DNA of 30,915 nt, taken from positions 1 through 30,915 of the forward strand of contig CAXIUT010000102.1 of NCBI GenBank assembly GCA_964035545.1, read 5' to 3'. The translations under genes were made by a program, and so were the position numbers. The number at the start of each line of letters is the position of its first letter. Positions within the stretch are counted from its first letter, which is position 1. Shown here in pieces: positions 15,111 through 25,635 of the stretch. Source of the stretch: Bugula neritina (lineage: Eukaryota; Bryozoa; Gymnolaemata; Cheilostomatida; Bugulidae). A model generated the notes under the pieces. That model saw only the letters and a list, made by a program, of their open reading frames with translations, was not told the DNA's origin and did not search any database.

Positions 15111-15152
15111 TATCTTTAACCATTATTATATTATATCATAATTATCAAAAGA
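15111..15152. other. Short spacer between calpain and RING gene stops
   Basis: AT-rich, 42 bp, between two converging stop codons. No terminator or other signal is evident. Confidence 0.5.
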
Positions 15153-16013
15153 TCAATCTCTTATTATTTTTTGAGGGGTTGGGGTTGGGGTTGGGGTTGG
15201 GGTTGGGGTTGGGGTTGGGGTTGGGGTTGGGGTTGGGGTTGGGGTTGGGGTTGGCGATCTTCCACAAGCTATTATTTTTCTGTTAGAAATATAGCAGCAT
15301 ATTTTCCCTTCAAAATTAAGTAAATACTTTTTAGGCAGACTAAGTCGATCAATATCAAGATCCATGCATCTATCGCAACTTCCAAATTAAGCACTACAAG
15401 TTTCAATGGCTTTACCAGTAAATAAACCCGATGAATGGTTAAGATGTTGACTGGGACCTCTGGGTAGAGGTTTTCCACAACAAATTCTCCCAGATGAACT
15501 AATTCTAGGTTCTACATTAACTTAACCTGTAGTTCCTACTTTGAATGGTCTGATTAAAGGAATTGCTTCTTGACTTCCCTGACCTCCAATCTTACTTGAA
15601 CCAATATTATCTTGTTTATGATAGTCGATTAGCATTCGATTGCACTATTAAATATGTTTTTATCCCAAATGTTATGGTATGAATTTAACTTTGATTGTTT
15701 ACTTGCAGTATGGACAGTTTGTACTTGCTTCAGGACAACTTTCCATATGATTTTACAGTTGACTTAGCATCAATTGAGTTTTGCAATTGTTTGGACAAGT
15801 GCAAAGTACATATTTATAGATAGAGTAAAGAGATAAAGAAGGAGATATTGTAGTTATTTTATCGCATTGAGGACATTTTATAACTTGATGCTTGCAAGAT
15901 TGACAAATAATTTAACCACAACATGCAGTAGAATGAGGTTGGAATGCTATTTTTTTGCAATGGCGACAGGAAAAGGCTCGATAGATGTCCACAATTCCTT
16001 GATTAATTTACAT
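15153..16013 (-). CDS. RING/TRAF-type zinc-finger protein ending in a telomere-encoded Pro-Thr tail
   Basis: Probably an E3 ubiquitin ligase-type protein. It is a clean frame of 286 aa from ATG 16013 to TGA 15155-15153. A RING-like finger lies at residues 16-50: C16-x2-C19, C31-C32, C37-x2-C40, C47-x2-C50. The usual His after Cys32-Gly is Gln34, coded TAA. It is followed by a TRAF-type finger (about 70-115: LCTCPNNC, HMESCPEASTNCPYC), a His/Cys element and a Cys-rich C-terminal module (RICCGKPLP, CDRCMDLD, LLNFEGKICCYI, ACGR). Directly after ACGRS the frame enters the telomeric repeat, read as about 13 Pro-Thr units, and ends PQKIIRD. The natural C-terminus may therefore be cut off or replaced. 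It starts only 37 bp from the divergent Nop4-like gene. Confidence 0.75.
15175..15254 (+). repeat. Interstitial telomere repeat (GGGGTT)13
   Basis: Thirteen perfect GGGGTT units plus GG, flanked by TTTTTTGA on the left and CGATCTTCC on the right, with no degenerate copies. The orientation is that of a right chromosome end, the same as at 30826-30915. The length is similar to the terminal tract. See the findings for interpretations. Confidence 0.98.
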
Positions 16014-16050
16014 TTATATGAGAATTTATTATTTATTATATAGATTGTTG
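16014..16050. promoter_or_regulatory. 37-bp bidirectional promoter gap
   Basis: The only sequence between the start codons of the RING gene (minus) and the Nop4-like gene (plus). It is almost pure A/T, with TTATTATTTATTATATAG. Both transcripts must start within or next to it; that it acts as a shared promoter is inferred from position only. Confidence 0.5.
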
Positions 16051-17510
16051 ATGGGAAAAAACTTCAAAAAAAAACCTTAAAAGGATTTAAAATTGTAAGT
16101 CAAAGAAGAAGAAGATAAACCTGATATCAAAGAATAGCCAAAATAAAAAACAACTAAGAAAAGTGAATCAAATAAGATTAAAAAACCAACTAGTACAAAG
16201 AAAAATAGATTGATCATTCGTAACTTAGTTTTTGACATAAATTAAAAGCATATGAAGAAACTTTTGAGTCCTTTTGGAAATATAGTGGACCTCAAAGTCC
16301 CTATGAATCCTAATAATTAAAAGTGCAATAGAGGTTTTGCATTTGTGGAGTTTTAAAAGTATAGATCTTGCTAGAAAGCTATTAAATAGCTTAATCAAAG
16401 CACATTCAAAGGAAGAACAATTGTTATTGATTTTTCTATTGCTAGAGAACAATTCATGGGACAACCTATCAAAGATGAAGAAAATATTAATGAAAAAGAA
16501 TAAGTCTAAGAAGAATAAAATTCCGATCTTGAAAAAGAATAAAAAGAATAATAATAAGAAGAGGAAATTAAAGAATAATAAATAAAGAATAAATATACAG
16601 AGCAGCAGGCTGATGAAGATCTATCTCGTACTGTATTTGTTCGTAACATTCCCACTAATATTGATGAATAGACAATTAAAGCTTTCTTTGCTCGTTATGG
16701 TCGTGTAAAGTGGGCCAAAGTTGTCAAAGATAAAGAGACAAATACCTCAAAAGGAACTGCATTTATCAAATATACAGAGGCAGATAAAGCTAAGGAGTTA
16801 ATTGAGTATAGCAGATCTTATTAGATGTTTTTAAATGGGAAAAATAACAATTTCAAAAGAGATCCTAAAATAACTTTAGAAATAGAAGGAACGATAGTTA
16901 AAGTGTTTCCTGTTGAAAAGAGAGAAGCAATCAAAGAAAAATTAAAATTCAGAGAAGATAAATAAGAGATTAGAAATAAGAAAGTTAAACCTTTGAAAAA
17001 GATAAAAAAATTAGATGATTTAGTACAATATGATAAATCAGGAAAAAGAAATTTAGTTTTAGGAAATTATGGAGTGTGGCAAGTTAGTTAAGATATGAGT
17101 GAAGTAGACCAAGAGAAGTTTAAGAGACATTATCGTTAAAAGATATAAAAACTAAAAAATCCTAATAACTCAGTTTCAGATAAAAGAGTCGTTCTGAAGT
17201 ATTTGGACAAATCATTGACTGAGGAATAGATCAGAGACTGTGTTTTATAATTTTTATCAGCAAATAAACTAGCTAACCAGCAGTTGACTTTTGTACTTTT
17301 TGTTTTATTTAGTGTAAGTTGATGTTGGATAAAGATCGAAAGAAATCAACTGGATGTGCCTTTTTAGAGTTTAAAGATCACTTAGTATCCAAATAATTTA
17401 TTTAACAACTCTCAGACAATCAACAAAGATTGATGAATCGTCCTTTTGTGGTGTAGTTTGCTATTCAAGATAGCAGAAAAATGCGTAAACTAAAAAATTC
17501 TAATGCTTGA
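16051..17510 (+). CDS. NOP4: Nop4/RBM28-like nucleolar RNA-binding protein
   Basis: A ribosome-biogenesis protein of the Nop4 (yeast)/RBM28 (animal) type, expected in the nucleolus with pre-60S particles. It has 479 aa after removal of one 20-nt intron. A Lys-rich N-terminus precedes RRM1 (RLIIRNLVF as RNP2, NRGFAFVEF as RNP1; residues about 50-125). A Glu/Gln-rich acidic linker follows, then RRM2 (RTVFVRNIP, SKGTAFIKY; about 190-290) and a basic region. RRM3 (RVVLKYLDKSLTEEQIR, STGCAFLEF; about 375-470) is preceded by KLKNPNNSVSDKR, which resembles the KLKNPN-FVS signature before RRM3 of the family. It ends just after RRM3, with no fourth RRM. The stop is 66 bp from the convergent EML stop. 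Confidence 0.82.
17293..17312 (+). other. 20-nt intron in the Nop4-like gene
   Basis: Sequence gtactttttgttttatttag. Removal joins QLTF to CKLMLDKDRKKSTGCAFLEF, completing RRM3; if retained, it leads quickly to an in-frame TGA. Confidence 0.92.
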
Positions 17511-17576
17511 TGATTTATTTTGTATGGTACTGTATTAATACGATATTATTAAAATTTATAAATGAATGAATAATGA

Positions 17577-20500
17577 TCACATTCCCTTTTTAACTCTCCA
17601 ATACATCAAACACTGATCCTACCCACCAACAGAAATGATCCTTTAATCGTCTTAGGTCCATCTCACAGTGGTTACATGAGATGAATGACCGACACCTGCA
17701 ACATAGCCTGAGTTCTTGATCGTGCAAGGGTAGTTGTAAAGACAAATTTATCCATTGTTATTACCTCCTGCTAGCAAATAAGGTGTTTTTGGATCATTTG
17801 TAGCTGTTTTACCATTCATATTGGTATTACTTCTGTCAACTGAATGTATAAATGTTCCATTAGTGCATTTGGGATAGATTCCTTGAACTGGCCATCCAAG
17901 AGTACAAGTCCAAGAAGCCCATCGTTCATCTCTAAGCATAGAAGCTCCTCCAGTCATTTGCTTACCAGTATTAAGATCCCAGAATAGTAACTAATAAGCT
18001 CCACAAGTTGACTGAAGATAACAACTATCTCTAGAAACATCGCAATGTGTAATATATGATGAATGCTTTTTCATTGGTCTGTATTTTCTTTTGAAGATTT
18101 ACTATTCAGCATCATAGTCATAGACATAAATACCATTATCGTGGGAACCTATGATCAACAAATTATATCCGAATTTTATCTAAGAAATCCATTCTTTAGC
18201 ATGTTTGAATTTTTGGAACATTGTCATCTCTAGAGTCTTTTTGTTAAATGTAAATATTCTAACTGTTCCTTCTTTACATCCTACTATAATAAATTTATGA
18301 TCTGAAGTAATACCTACGCATCTTCCTTTTGAACTCTAGTAAAAGTCATGAGTTTTATCATCTTTTGGAGACTAAATCCACTATTCTTTCTTTCTAGGAT
18401 CATTGATGAGATTGAGTGAAGCAATACTTAAAAGTCTTCTTTAAGAAATACTCCAGCATCTAAGAGTTGCATCATCTGAACAACTAAAAACAAGATCTCC
18501 TTATACATGCAGTCCCCAAACCTAGTTAGTCCATGAATTATTGGGACTGTAGTGATTTTTCATATGACAGATAGCATTTTGAACTTTGGTATTTTTTTAT
18601 CCAAAATTTTATATCTGAAATTCATAGATTTCTGATCCAAAAGTACCAACTAGCATTTTATTTCCAAGAAAATCAAGTGATCTAACTGACGGATGTTCAC
18701 TGACTAACTTTGGTCCAGACAGTAAATCTTTCAAATTGAAACAATTAAGAACATCAAAACGGGGTGTAAGTATAAAGATATATCCATCTTTAGTGCCTGC
18801 CCCGATAAAGCTATCTTGAATTCTAATTGATTCAACTACTGATGTTTTTTAGTCTTAGTTTTATTATCCTTTTTGTGTTAATGGCTTTTTTAAAGTTGTA
18901 GCTAGCTGTCCACTATTGCTTTTCCAAGAATATATTGTTCCACGAGATGCTCCAGTAAGAACAGTTCTATCTGACCCAATGGCTAAACTAACAAAATATT
19001 ATCTTTTATTTCCGTCTCTATGTGATAGTTTCGATCCATTAAAAGTCCAATACCTGAATGTTTTTATTCCCACTGAAACAAATTAATCATTAGAAACCCA
19101 TCCAAGTTTCATGATTAGTTTTCTATCTCCTTTTGTCGAAGCTATAACATGTCCCTTCTAGAGATCCATGATTGCAATATGATGATAATCATCCATACCT
19201 GCAGCAACTGCTTTACTTCCATCTGGACTAATAGCCAATGCCATCACTCCTTTAGTCACTGGAGCCTTAAATGTGTGAACAAGCTTGCCATTTATATAGT
19301 AGTTTACCAATGGCTTAGGTCCTACTTATCCTGTTATGACTCCTCCGCTAGATTTATGGTAATCTATCGAAAGAATATCATCTTTGTGATCTGTGAGAAG
19401 ATGCTGACTATTTGCTTTGGTGTTATGGTAGATTAGCACTGCTGCTGCATGGAAAATAAGGGTTTTTTCGTTTTAGAAATAGAGGTTCTGTCGGCAATCT
19501 TTAACTCTGTAGCCATGGACATACTACAGTTCTATGTCTGCATTGGGTTGATCAGTTGTTTGTCTTGGATAGTCATAGGTAGGTTCTTTAATAGCTCCTA
19601 GCCAGGGTTTAATAGCCATGAACTAATCTCCTGCAGATTCTATTTCTCTGAACTCTTCTTGTTTTTTTACTTTTTTCTTATTTCTATCAGTCATAATTTT
19701 CCTTGGCAAGTCAACATCTTAATCCAAATCTGATAACTAATCCCCTGAATCATCACTATCTTATTTAAATCTCTCTTCTTCTCCCCTATCTAAATTCCAA
19801 ACAATGATAGTCCTATCAAGTCCTCCCGTCGATACCATATACCTAGGTGTAAATCTAACTCTTGTTACATGAGAACTGTGTCCGTATAAAGTTTTATGTA
19901 CTTGTTTAGGAACATAGCATGGATACTTGAAAAGTCGAATTGCTTGGTCATCATAACCTACAGCTAAAAATTTACTAGTAGGATCTCTACAAACTGTATT
20001 GATATTTGAAAAATCTACATCTTGATAAATACCTTGAACTGGCCATCCGAATTTCTGAGTCCATGTCGCCCACTTTTCATCTCTAAACGATGAAGCACTT
20101 GAACATCTTCCGTTAGTGTTGATAGTATAAAACAGTAGTTCAGCAGCTTGAGTGTTAATAATAATAGCATCACCATCTCTGGACCAATCTGCATGTAGAA
20201 GTGCTGATGTTATACCTGAATTGAAACTATTTTTGAGTTTAATACTTTTTCCTTGAACTTATAAAAATTCCATTATCTGGGATTTTCCATGAGTACCATA
20301 GACTACCATTTGACTATCAGGTGAAAATTGAATTTATTAGACCCATCCTTTACCATTTTTATTCTTTTTTGCTGGCTACCCACTGTATTCACTCAATAGA
20401 TTAAGATTAGAATCCAATAATCTAATTTGAACCATGGAATCAGCACATACTATTTTATCTCCATTAGGTGACCAATCAACAGCTCGAATATTTTTATTAA

Positions 20501-23500
20501 AATCTATCCTACCCGTCTCCTATCTATCCTTAATACTCCACAACCTCAACGCATTGTCATCTCCACCAGTAACAAACACGTCTTCTCGACTATTAGTAGC
20601 TAAACCCCAAAGCTATCCACTATAGTGTCCTTGAGTAACTGTCTAAAACTTGCCTTGGTTACAATATACTGCCGCACAACCTCTAGTAATGAAGAGATAG
20701 TTTTAGTCATTACGATTTAGTCCAAAATCAAGACTAAGTAGACCATATTATATTTAATTCCCCAATTTATTTCTAAAAGCTGAACGGGTATCAATCAGAA
20801 GTTAACTATTATCGATTGATCCATTAGGTTTTTTACGCCATCTCAATATTTTACCATCATTTCCACCAGAATAAACAAAATTCTTTCGATCAGTTAAACA
20901 CTGCACCTTCCCAACATGACCCTTCAAGACCACTGGACCCTTATTCGAATTCCAAACAAACAAATTACCCATTGCACCTCCAGAAATATACACATTTCCT
21001 GAATTAACGATACATATCTGACTCTAGGTCTTAGCTGGAGCAAATCCACCCAACTTACCCTTGCCATTCGACCAAAATTTAACATGGTCATGTCCACAAG
21101 TAGCAAAATCTATCTCATTCCTCCAAGATATACCATTTACCTTAGCTCTACTAACAGGACCCGAATAAAGAATAGTTTTTGCCCTCCAATCATAAACAGC
21201 AAACTTGTTTTTCTAGTCATGACCACAACTAAATAGCAGTTTTCCTGAAGGTGAAAATTCTAGTAGTACAACAGCTATGGTATGGAATCCATCTAACTTA
21301 ACTAATGATTTTTTACTTTATATATCCCATACGTAAATTGACAATATTTTTTTTCTAGGATTTTATAAGTTCTTCTATGCCATCTGACCTGTCGCCATCA
21401 ATTTTCTATCATTATCAACTGCAAAACTAACTATATCCTCTTTATGTTAAAGCATTATCTCTTGTCTTTTGCTTTTGATATCCATCTGCACTGCCATACA
21501 TGCAGTGGGAAAAAGAATTCCCTCTCCATCAGCTGTCAACCTTCCTTGATTTCTAACCTAATCATTAAGATAGGTGCTTCTAATACCAAACACATGATGA
21601 ATGTTGGCATTTTATTCTGGTAATTTATTATCTCTTCGAGGATTGCTTTTGAAATCACTTGGAGCGAATATCTGACCTCGATATTGAGGTGTACTTAACA
21701 TCTGCTAACCTGATGCTACTTTTTTAGCAAACTAATCGTCTTACTCTGCAGCAGCTATAGCATAAGCATTATTAATAAGATCAGGATCATATTTCCAAAT
21801 AAATATAGCCTTTTACTATCCACCAATCGATATCACATAATCTTCCTTATCTGAAAATTGAATCATAGTTACAGAATTAGAATGGCCCTGATATTTGTTA
21901 AATACAGTATTAAAAGGACAAGGATAGTTAAATAACTTCAACCTAGAAAATCTATCTCCAGCTATTATAGTATTTTTATATAACATTCCTCGAGCACAAC
22001 AAGTTATATCTTTCTACTCTACTCCCTCAGATATAAAACTTTGAGTATGAGGAGTAAATGGACAAGTATGAGTATGCCAGTCTGACTTTATCATCTTCTA
22101 TTCCGCCTCTTTCCATTTTATCAATTCTTTATCTGTTGTGAATTCATATAACTCATATGTCTCACCCTCAGGAGTGTTGCTATTAAGACGAAGATAATAT
22201 GGCTATTTATCTGTTCTTGAAATATCGAAGTTGCTTGCTTTTGTTTTTAGTAAAATCTATCCGATAGGTTTAAGTTCTTTGGTGAAAAAAAGTATTTTAG
22301 GTTTAGGGTAGCAGTAACTCACAGCTAGAAATCTTCCAAAACATTAAAACTTTACTATATTTAGCACTTCCTGGTCAGGATTTTTGATTTTACTGTACCA
22401 CATTTTATCTATTTTTTAGAGAGTTTAGGGATTGTAGAAGGCAACAACTCCATTGTAGAACCCAACAGCAAGTAGATTATGTTTTTGATTAAAATCTAGA
22501 GATCTAATTTTGTATAAACACTTAGCTTAATTAACTACTTTTCTTGACCCCTTGAATTCCCATTTGATAAGTCTTTGATCATCTCCTCCAGTAAAGAGAT
22601 AATTTCCTGAAATAGTAGCACACCATATCATTCCATCCGAATGACCAGACATTACTGTCTTTAGTTTATTTGCCTTATCGCCATTCTTCAACAAGTAAAC
22701 ACTACTGCTTTTAGTCCCAATCAACAACTGCTTTTTGCTTCCATGACTCAGAGATACGATCATATTCGATGGACAGTTCGTCTTAGGAAGAGATATTGTC
22801 TCCTATCTTGTCAAATTGTCACTCCAAATTATTACTTTGCCTGTCTTATCACCACTAATAAATGAATTTGAATCTTTCTTTGCACATAATGCTGAAACAG
22901 ATCCAGTATGACCAACTACAGCCTTGATGCATTTGCCTCTCTCCCAGAAGTATATCGAACCGTTGCCCATACCAGCAATCATACAAGGCCTTTTACCTCC
23001 TTTGCCAATAGATAGATTCATTGGCAAAAGACAAAGAGCCATAGTGGGACTAAACTATCCAAAATCACCTCTACTCGAATTGATCACTCCTTTCTCAATA
23101 GTAAGGAAAAGCAACTATCTAATAGTAGCCACTGCTAAGTTTTGCTAATCAAGTTAAAATTTAGTATCAAAAACGAGGCATTTGATTAGAGGACCTGAAC
23201 ACACGATTCCAGTTTTTGTTGAAGTTAGATCTTTTTATTTCTATTTTAACTAATCTAAGTTGTAGACTACCAGCGAGTGATCTTCATCGTTGCATGTTGC
23301 TGCTAGATATTTTTGAGAAGGAGCTAAACAGACTGTACCTACTGACTACTTTAGATCTTTTGTAATGATAAATTCACTTTGTAGAGCTCCTTCTTACTAT
23401 TTTTTGGTATTCCAGATGATAATCATAGGGTTAGTTCCTGATTATCCTGTAACTATTCTATCACCAGCTCCATCAAGACAAGTAATGTCATCTTTATGTT

Positions 23501-24479
23501 AATTGAGGAAGGTTTGTTTGTACTCTGCTTCTGATTTATTGGATGGCGAAAGCACTATTCCCAAAGCAGCTTGGTGATAAACTATCTGATCACTACTATC
23601 AAATCTAAGATTATTTCTACAATCAAATGATCGATATCCCAACACATACTAAAGGTTGAGGTTCTGTGACGGGGCTTCTTCTGAAAGATTTTGCACAAAT
23701 TTATCAGTATAAGAATCAGCTTTGATTTTATTCAATCCCTGCAGCCATGGTTTTTATTTAGGTATAGCTGATTGCTGTCCAATTGATATTTGAGGTTTAA
23801 ACTAATCATCTTGCTGTCTGTTGTCGATTCCTCTTTTGATTCTGTCGATATTAGGATTATGTTCTTTGAGTTGTCTTTATACCTATTCTCCTATATCTGA
23901 ATCAACGAGGTCGTAGACAGCATCATGATGATCCATTTGATTTTTAGTGATAAAACCCATGTTGAACATCCAATCTTTATAATCAGAATCTTTCATGCAT
24001 ATACTGCAAAACTATTGACAATCTATGGCTTTGTTTTTATCATAATCGTATTTTCTAAATTTGTTGCGATTGGCTTTTTTTAGCTTATGATCATTGATCT
24101 ACTCACCCTCAAGATAGCCATTATACTTCAAACAAACACAAGTAAACTCGTAGAGATGTGATTCAGACAGAGAAGAAGATTCCCCTACCAGCATTTTAAA
24201 AAATTTAGTACCCAGCTATTAGAGAGTCAAATTGCAAAGATGACTGACCATACAGATGAACTAGTATTATTCTATTCCTCCACTTTAGTCGAAATCTGCC
24301 TAGTTGGTAAAGGCTTTGAAGAGATGCTAGTTTAGTTTATAAGCCTAGATGAATAGGTTTTTTTTGAGAGTTCCTGAGTCGGAGAGGGTCTAGAATTTTT
24401 ATTTGAGGTAGTTGAGTTGTCTTTAGTTGAACCCTTTGTAGAAGTTCTTTGACCTTTTTCCCAAGATTTGGTTGCCCAT
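17577..24479 (-). CDS. Giant EF-hand plus triple EML (HELP-WD40) microtubule-binding protein
   Basis: A single frame of 2300 aa without introns, related to echinoderm microtubule-associated protein-like EML5/EML6. EML proteins bind tubulin through the HELP motif and the TAPE double propeller. The N-terminus (MGNQILGKRS) leads to a calmodulin-like region with EF-hand loops DFDQSGGIEQYQF (about 62-74) and YDYDKNKAIDCQQF (about 144-157). Three EML units follow, each opening with a HELP motif: YVLGYRSFDCRNN (about 274), HHVFGIRSTYLNDQ (about 960) and YHVHGYRVKDCRQN (about 1650). WD40 repeats follow each. The EML hallmark GWPVQGIY appears near the ends of units 2 and 3. An acidic/basic linker (SDDSGDQLSDLDQD) precedes unit 3. 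It probably acts on ciliary or cortical microtubules under calcium control. The EF-hand fusion is absent from animal EMLs as far as I know. Confidence 0.9.
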
Positions 24480-24579
24480 ATTCAAATTAAATCAAACAAG
24501 TTATATTTTTGAATATAATGGAAATGACAAGTCATCTAAATCTTAAACATAATAGTCAGAATCATATAAAATGAAGTGA

Positions 24580-25478
24580 TCATTGCTATTTAGAGTAGCT
24601 ATAAACAACATCTAATCTTTTGAAGATATCAATTATGTTATTCTTCAGCTATTGAGAACTTGTTTCTGAATATATCTTTTTAAGACTTTTCAAAAATATT
24701 TGCTATTCAAAACTTCTATTAGCCACTAAATAATCAAAATCAACATTATCTTTTTTCAATTCCACTTTCTTTATAAAGTATTTGTACTGGCCAAGATATT
24801 TACTATTCTACTACTAGTTACTAAAATTAATAAGATATTGAACAACACTATAAAACATCTTCACATGCTTCCCATTTTTATAACTAGTCTAATATTTACC
24901 AAGATGACGAACACTCATCTCATAAATCCATTGATAATAATGTTTTAACTGCTATTCAATCAACAACTTATTCTAGTATCTAACTATATTTTGTAGCATC
25001 ACTTCAGCATAAAGAAGTAAATCTAAATAATTATCAAGTCTCATTTTCTTATTCTACTACTCTACTATCTCTCTTACCTCATCGAAATATCTAGATAACA
25101 TCTTGATATCGTAGATCTGGTTGTCCATTGCTTGCAAGATAATTTAGTTTATTTTGATGAGATATTATTCGGGAGTAGGAGTTAGAAGGTTGCAATACCA
25201 TCCTTTGAACAATACCCTTGTACTTGATTAATAAATAATAACATATTTAGTGATGATATTTTGATGGTTTTTTGTAAAGGCAAAGTAGATCCCGGTGTCA
25301 CTATCATTGCAATAAGATAGATTCCTGAAACAATAAATCCTTTTTGCATAAAATTATAAATTCTAGGATATTTTCTTTATGTCCTTCGAATCATTCCTTT
25401 AACAGTCACATTATTTTTTATATTCATATGCTACTTAAAGTTTTTAATTCCATATCTACCGAACACTCTCAACATCAT
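24580..25478 (-). CDS. Unknown 292-aa protein, possible mitochondrial presequence
   Basis: After removing the 20-nt intron at 25223-25242 the frame is open for 292 aa, from ATG 25478 to TGA 24580-24582. The first 45 residues are rich in Arg/Lys with few acids (MMLRVFGRYGIKNFK, VKGMIRRTQRKYPRIY), followed by one hydrophobic segment, GFIVSGIYLIAMIV (about 49-62). This resembles a mitochondrial targeting signal with a membrane anchor, but is only suggestive. The remainder is helical, rich in Tyr, Gln, Asn and Leu (NYLDLLLYAEVMLQNIVRYQ, KYLGQYKYFIKKVELKKD). I recognise no family. Its start directly follows a 28-bp tandem repeat array; its stop is 100 bp upstream of the EML start codon, on the same strand. 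Confidence 0.68.
25223..25242 (-). other. 20-nt intron in the 292-aa gene
   Basis: On the minus strand gttattatttattaatcaag. It is the only 20-nt GT...AG element that links the frame of the start codon to the long downstream frame, joining SSLNI to TRVLFKGWYC. Confidence 0.8.
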
Positions 25479-25483
25479 TATTA

Positions 25484-25635
25484 TTAAATCATTAAATATA
25501 ATATATCTGAGATAAATCGTTAAGTGTAATATATCTGATATAAATCATTAAATGTAATATATTTGAGATAAATCATTAAATGTAATATATTTGAGATAAA
25601 TCATTAAGTGTAATATATTTGAGATAAAATCATCT
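25484..25635 (+). repeat. 28-bp tandem repeat array
   Basis: About 4.5 copies of AATATATYTGAGATAAATCATTAARTGT starting at 25500, 25528, 25556, 25584 and 25612 (partial), with a few C/T and A/G variants between copies. It fills almost all of the 151-bp gap between the stop of the 369-aa gene (which lies in the last copy) and the start of the 292-aa gene. It may contain promoter elements in repeated form. Confidence 0.92.

Noticed and set aside
15153-15365. A separate small gene for a Pro-Thr repeat protein starting at 15365
   Set aside because: Its Met is an internal codon of the longer RING/TRAF frame, which is open without interruption from 16013.
25484-25635. CRISPR array
   Set aside because: The 28-bp units are directly adjacent without unique spacers, and the genome is eukaryotic.
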